Positions 60,225-64,000 of a stretch of DNA of 64,000 nt are shown here, piece after piece. The DNA is taken from contig JARHVA010000666.1 in assembly GCA_037957365.1 (NCBI GenBank), positions 2,754,501-2,818,500 of the forward strand, read 5' to 3'. The stretch's first letter is position 1. The number at the start of each line of letters is the position of its first letter. A program made the translations under genes and the position numbers. A model generated the notes under the pieces. That model was not told where the DNA came from and searched no databases. It worked only from the letters and a program-made list of their open reading frames with translations. Origin of the DNA: Torreya grandis (Eukaryota > Streptophyta > Pinopsida > Cupressales > Taxaceae).

Positions 60225-63200
60225 ATTGTTACATCAATGAGTTTAACAAGTGATTGTATTCCATCTCAAATCTTATCATTTCATTTTCAAGTCTTATACT
60301 ATGACCCTTTACCTTTTCAATTCTTGGTTCAATTCTTTTTTTTTTTTTTTTGACATTTGATGAACTCCTTTATGGATTTAGTTATGAAAGGAGTTGTGGC
60401 TTTGTCCATTAGTTTTTCAAATTTCTCATATAACTAATCTGATGTCCTTGGAATAGTATCAAACCAAATGTTAGTAAGACCATAGAGACAGTCTTCCAAA
60501 TTCACATTTTTATTGTGAGCATCTTCCTCTAAAGTCTTCATTTATTCACACATTGCTTCTAGAATATGCATAAAAAAAGATAGGAGATACTCTTCTTATT
60601 TTACCTTCTTTACAGATCCTTCTGGGAAAATTTTCTCTTAAATCAAATTTTTTTCACTCAAATGAATTATTGTTTGTAGACTCTCATGTTGTAATTTATA
60701 AATTCCATTTTCATTCTCATTTTCCTTCATTATTGTCTTTATCTCTACTAATTTCTTCAAAATCATGAACACCTAGAAATTTAGGAAAGAGCTTCTTGGT
60801 AGTTTGATGCTTCTTTTCTATCATTTATCAATGGCCTTAGCTTTATCTCTAGACTCTTCTACCTTATTTATCAATTTATAACCATTGAATCTTCTAAAAT
60901 GATAGATTTTTATGAAACAAACCTAGCAACTTTAGCTATTATTTCACATAACGGGGCATTTTGTTCCTTCAATTTAGCCTTAACAACCTTCTCTTCATCA
61001 AGTTTCTAAAAGAGAGTGTTAATCAAGGTTTAGGCATCCTGGTTTAGGCCTTTAGTGATAACTTCCCCAAGGGATATCTTTGAAATTCTTAAGTCACTTT
61101 CAATAACTTCTTCTTTGCTCATTACCTATGGTAGAATTGATATCTCTACAAACTTCTACCCTGTAGATCTAATTATTAATTTTGAAGTTACCTTGGTAGA
61201 CTTAGGCTTCTTTCCTTTCTTTTCAAGACTTTTCAACAATCATAAGTGTCTATCTCATCAAAATTTATTACTTCCTTAGATTCCAGAGTTGTCTACATTA
61301 CCAATCAAGATGAGAAGTCTATACTAATGGAGGTATCTGAATGAGTTACCATTTGTTGCTAGTTGTTCCTCACCACTAGCTCTTAAGAAGGAACTCATTA
61401 GGTCTCTGCCATTTTCTCATTCTCTTTCTTTGGTTGTTTCTTAATTTCTATTTATTTTTCTTTATCAATTTCCATTTCTTTTTCTTTCACTTTATCCACT
61501 ATTGCTTCCTTCTCCTTTGTTTTCTCTACAATTTGCTCTACCACTACCTTTACCTATTTTTCTTTCTCATCTTCTTTCTCCTTCACTACCTCTACTGCTT
61601 ACTTCTTAGATTCAACTTATTTCATTGTGTCAACTTTCTTCACTTTTTCAATCATAAATTCTTCCATGACTTCCTTCTCTAGTTCAATTTCTTCTTTTTA
61701 TTTTTCCTGTGGTGCCTCCTATGATGGTGTCACTTTTTTTTTAGATTCTCTTTTTGGCTCATTTTCAATGGTAGGTTGATCTACTGAAGGAGGGGAAGGT
61801 AGAGAAGTAGGTGGAGAAGATGGAGGATGAGGAGGAGGATGGACATCAACTTCCTTTTGAATGGGTTTCTTGGAAGGCTTGATGCCATGAGATTTTAGAG
61901 GTGGCATTAATATTGATGGATCTATGATAGGTGAAATGGAAGTGGGAATAGAAAGAATGGTGGTGTCAGTAGGAGAGACTAATGGAGATGTGGAAACAAC
62001 TATATGAATAGGATCTCTATCTTTTACTATAGAATATGTGCCATCATTATTTCTTTTCAACTTAAAATTTTTTGTGGGTCCTTGGATACTTTCTCCTTGT
62101 ACCATTTCCTTCCTCTTCTAACTTACATGAGTAGTCCATTTCATCAACTCCTTCATACAATAGCCTTTTTTGAGGATCCATGTGGAATTCATGGCTAAAA
62201 CATTTGAAGTTCTATTTGTGATAGTTTTCACTTGGTTTTTACCAAAAATAATCACTATAATTGGGGAATTTTCTCCCCCTACTGCATGAAAAGCATCACT
62301 GGTTACAATTCTATTGTCTTCCATATCCTCAAGAATTTTAGCTAGATCAAAAGCATGGATTTGTTCAACAATCAATCTACCATTATCCCTTATTTTAACA
62401 TCAAATTCATCTCTACAATCAATCCAAAAATATTTGAGTGTAGGAATGTGTATATATTCTAGAGAAACTATATTTTGGGCCACCCCTCTATAATAAAAAT
62501 TGGATTTGGCATCAAAATGTGTTTGGGTATAATTGTGATACATCTCCTTCTGTACATTCTTGGCCTTGTAAATACTAGGACAGTGGTAATGAGCAATAAT
62601 AATTGGAAAATTGACATTAGGAAGATGAGTCTTTGATTGAAAATCATGTAACTCAAATAGTTGTCTACATAAGTCCATGAGGACCCACTTATCACTGGGA
62701 TAGCTAGGTAACTTGACTAATGCTCCTAAGAAATCCACAACTTTAATGTATGTAAAATCAAAGAATTGAATGAAAATGCAACCAAAGTATGAAACTACAT
62801 CCCATGTTACATTAGATACTCTCTTATGTTTTAGAGCTACATTAAACTTTCAAATGATTTCATAGAAGAAACCATCATTCACTATCTTATAATTTTTGTA
62901 GTACTTAGAAAGAACCAGTTGAGGATAATACTCATATATTATCACATTTTTTAGTGTGAATTTTGTATTTAACCTTGAAAAGGCTCCACTTAAAGTTTCT
63001 ACATAGACCAAATATAAGGTCATATTGAAATCAAAAGTTAGTAATACACTACTTCACTGTCGATTTATGTTGTCACTTATCATCCTCGCCCATTCAATCA
63101 CAACAAAGATCCTAGTGACATCGAAAGTTCTGGTGTATGCATACATCTACGTTAAGAAACATTTGGCATTATTTTCACCATTAATCATGTATAAAAACTA

Positions 63201-63900
63201 AGTTATGTCATCTAATTCTTGAACCAAGTATGATCTTACTATCTGCTTTAGAAATCTTAAGGCTTGCTTCAATTTCTTTAGATAAATTATGTTCATTATC
63301 TTGATGCAATCTATTGTCTTAGTCTCCCATTGTCTATATATATATATATATATCAATTACTTTTGATGATGTTGGAATCTTTAAGTAGTAATTAATATAT
63401 TGAAAATCTAACCTTATCACTACATTACCAGTAGTATCTCTCATAGTCCTAGTTAGGGAGTCATAATATTTGGCACATTCTAGGACAAATTTAGGAAGTT
63501 GGACTGAACTTGGGATTACTGTAGCTTATAGAATCCCATTATTATTCATGGCCTACATGAGTAGAGTCTTCATTATATCTTTGGATCTCTCTAAAAATTT
63601 AGTCATAGATACATGTCCCATATTTGTATCACTTATTTCAATTAACTTAGAAGTGATACATGATTCAATAGGATATCCTTTATACTCATCCTTCATCTTT
63701 GGCTCTTTGGATTTAGCCCTCTTATATTTTGATTTACCTTTCATAATTTGCTTTGGAATATCTTCAAGTGCCAACTTAGGGACTTATTTAATTTGTGTTA
63801 CTTGCAATTCTACCTCACCTATTTTTTCTTTTGGTCTTTTGATCCTTTTGATCTTAACTTATTCTAGAAGACCAATATGAGTTCTTTTCAACACTTATTA
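60225..63900 (-). pseudogene. Unrecognised long decayed coding sequence H
   Basis: The minus strand reads as one protein of about 1,200 codons with few frame changes. The clean parts are 63774-63553, 62738-62118 (206 codons) and 62105-61719 (128 codons); the last two share one frame. The N-terminal half (63900-62120) looks globular, with Trp, Tyr and Cys spread through it (for example WDVVSYFGCIFIQF, YPSDKWVLMDLCRQL). Then come a Pro-rich linker (PPPHPPSSPPTSLPSPP near 61840) and a long Lys/Glu-rich, probably coiled-coil tail to about 60225, including an A16 run (60351-60336) that shifts the frame. Stops are mostly TAG, TAA or TGA at positions reachable by one C-to-T or G-to-A change. It resembles no retrotransposon domain I know. 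Host gene relic or unknown element ORF are both possible. Confidence 0.6.
63335..63352. repeat. (TA)9 microsatellite
   Basis: Nine TA units inside H; on the minus strand it falls within an Ile/Tyr run and is probably a local slippage expansion. Confidence 0.9.
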
Positions 63901-64000
63901 CCTTTTCCAAATGGTTTTGAAGAAAATAATCAAGGTGTTATTTTAGATAGTACCCCTAATCATGATTTATGTTTTAAGTAGTATAAATTATTGAAAAAAT

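Noticed and set aside
60336..60351. A16 on the minus strand as the poly(A) tail of a retrocopied gene H
   Set aside because: Coherent Lys/Glu-rich coding sequence resumes beyond it in another frame, so slippage inside the coding region is more likely.
61434..61682. Plus-strand Phe/Leu/His-rich open frame
   Set aside because: Complement of the Lys/Glu-rich coiled-coil tail of H.
1..64000. Host protein-coding genes, tRNA or rRNA genes
   Set aside because: I found no exon-like frame with a recognised host domain and no tRNA- or rRNA-like structure; the iMet-like matches are primer sites next to LTR ends.

Overview
The window looks like gene-poor intergenic DNA from a large-genome seed plant. 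A gymnosperm such as a conifer would fit, but nothing seen fixes the species. It is AT-rich on both strands, has no intact long reading frame, no recognisable host gene and no tRNA or rRNA gene. Almost every stretch I can assign belongs to a decayed LTR retrotransposon. Ty1/copia order (gag, protease, integrase, RT, RNase H), plant Ty3/gypsy gag with a C-H-H-C knuckle, tRNA-primer sites, polypurine tracts and 5-bp target-site duplications (TSDs) are all directly visible.

Layout. (G) 1-7221: the gag half and presumed 5' LTR of a minus-strand gypsy element, entering from the left edge. (F) The backbone of the window is a minus-strand gypsy element. Its pieces run from about 58 kb (LTR/leader) through gag (55.1-53.9 kb), protease (53.4-53.0 kb), RT (51.5-50.8 kb), RT thumb/early RNase H (29.06-28.05 kb) and late RNase H (7.58-7.22 kb). 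Two large insertions split F: composite A (7576-28040, TSD gacat/aacat) and element E1 (29067-50804, TSD GATCT). (A) Composite A has three related LTRs, one asymmetric gag-like region, a nested copia element (COP1, 11605-15600, TSD AAAAC) and a rearranged gypsy fragment (K, about 22.0-25.3 kb). (E) E1 carries a second member of the same family, E2 (34374-48136, TSD ATGAC), inserted in its gag. E2 in turn carries a nearly complete copia element, COP2 (36116-41682, TSD ATTTC). That gives the nest F > E1 > E2 > COP2, each inner step closed by a TSD. (Right end) 58211-59022 may be a solo LTR. 60.2-63.9 kb holds a long, decayed minus-strand coding sequence (H) of roughly 1,200 codons that I do not recognise.

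Nothing here is likely to make a working protein: every coding remnant has in-frame stops, and the readable ones are mostly C-to-T/G-to-A changes. The most unusual signals are: short reiterated dyad motifs (around GACATCGGTC) shared by the LTRs and the integrase-RT linker of both copia elements and by gypsy G, with a possibly related set in F; an RT-less gag-protease gypsy family (E) that has nevertheless transposed at least twice; COP1, whose gag and integrase cores are deleted while its ends stay intact; a 300-bp foldback in K; and the unknown H reading frame.
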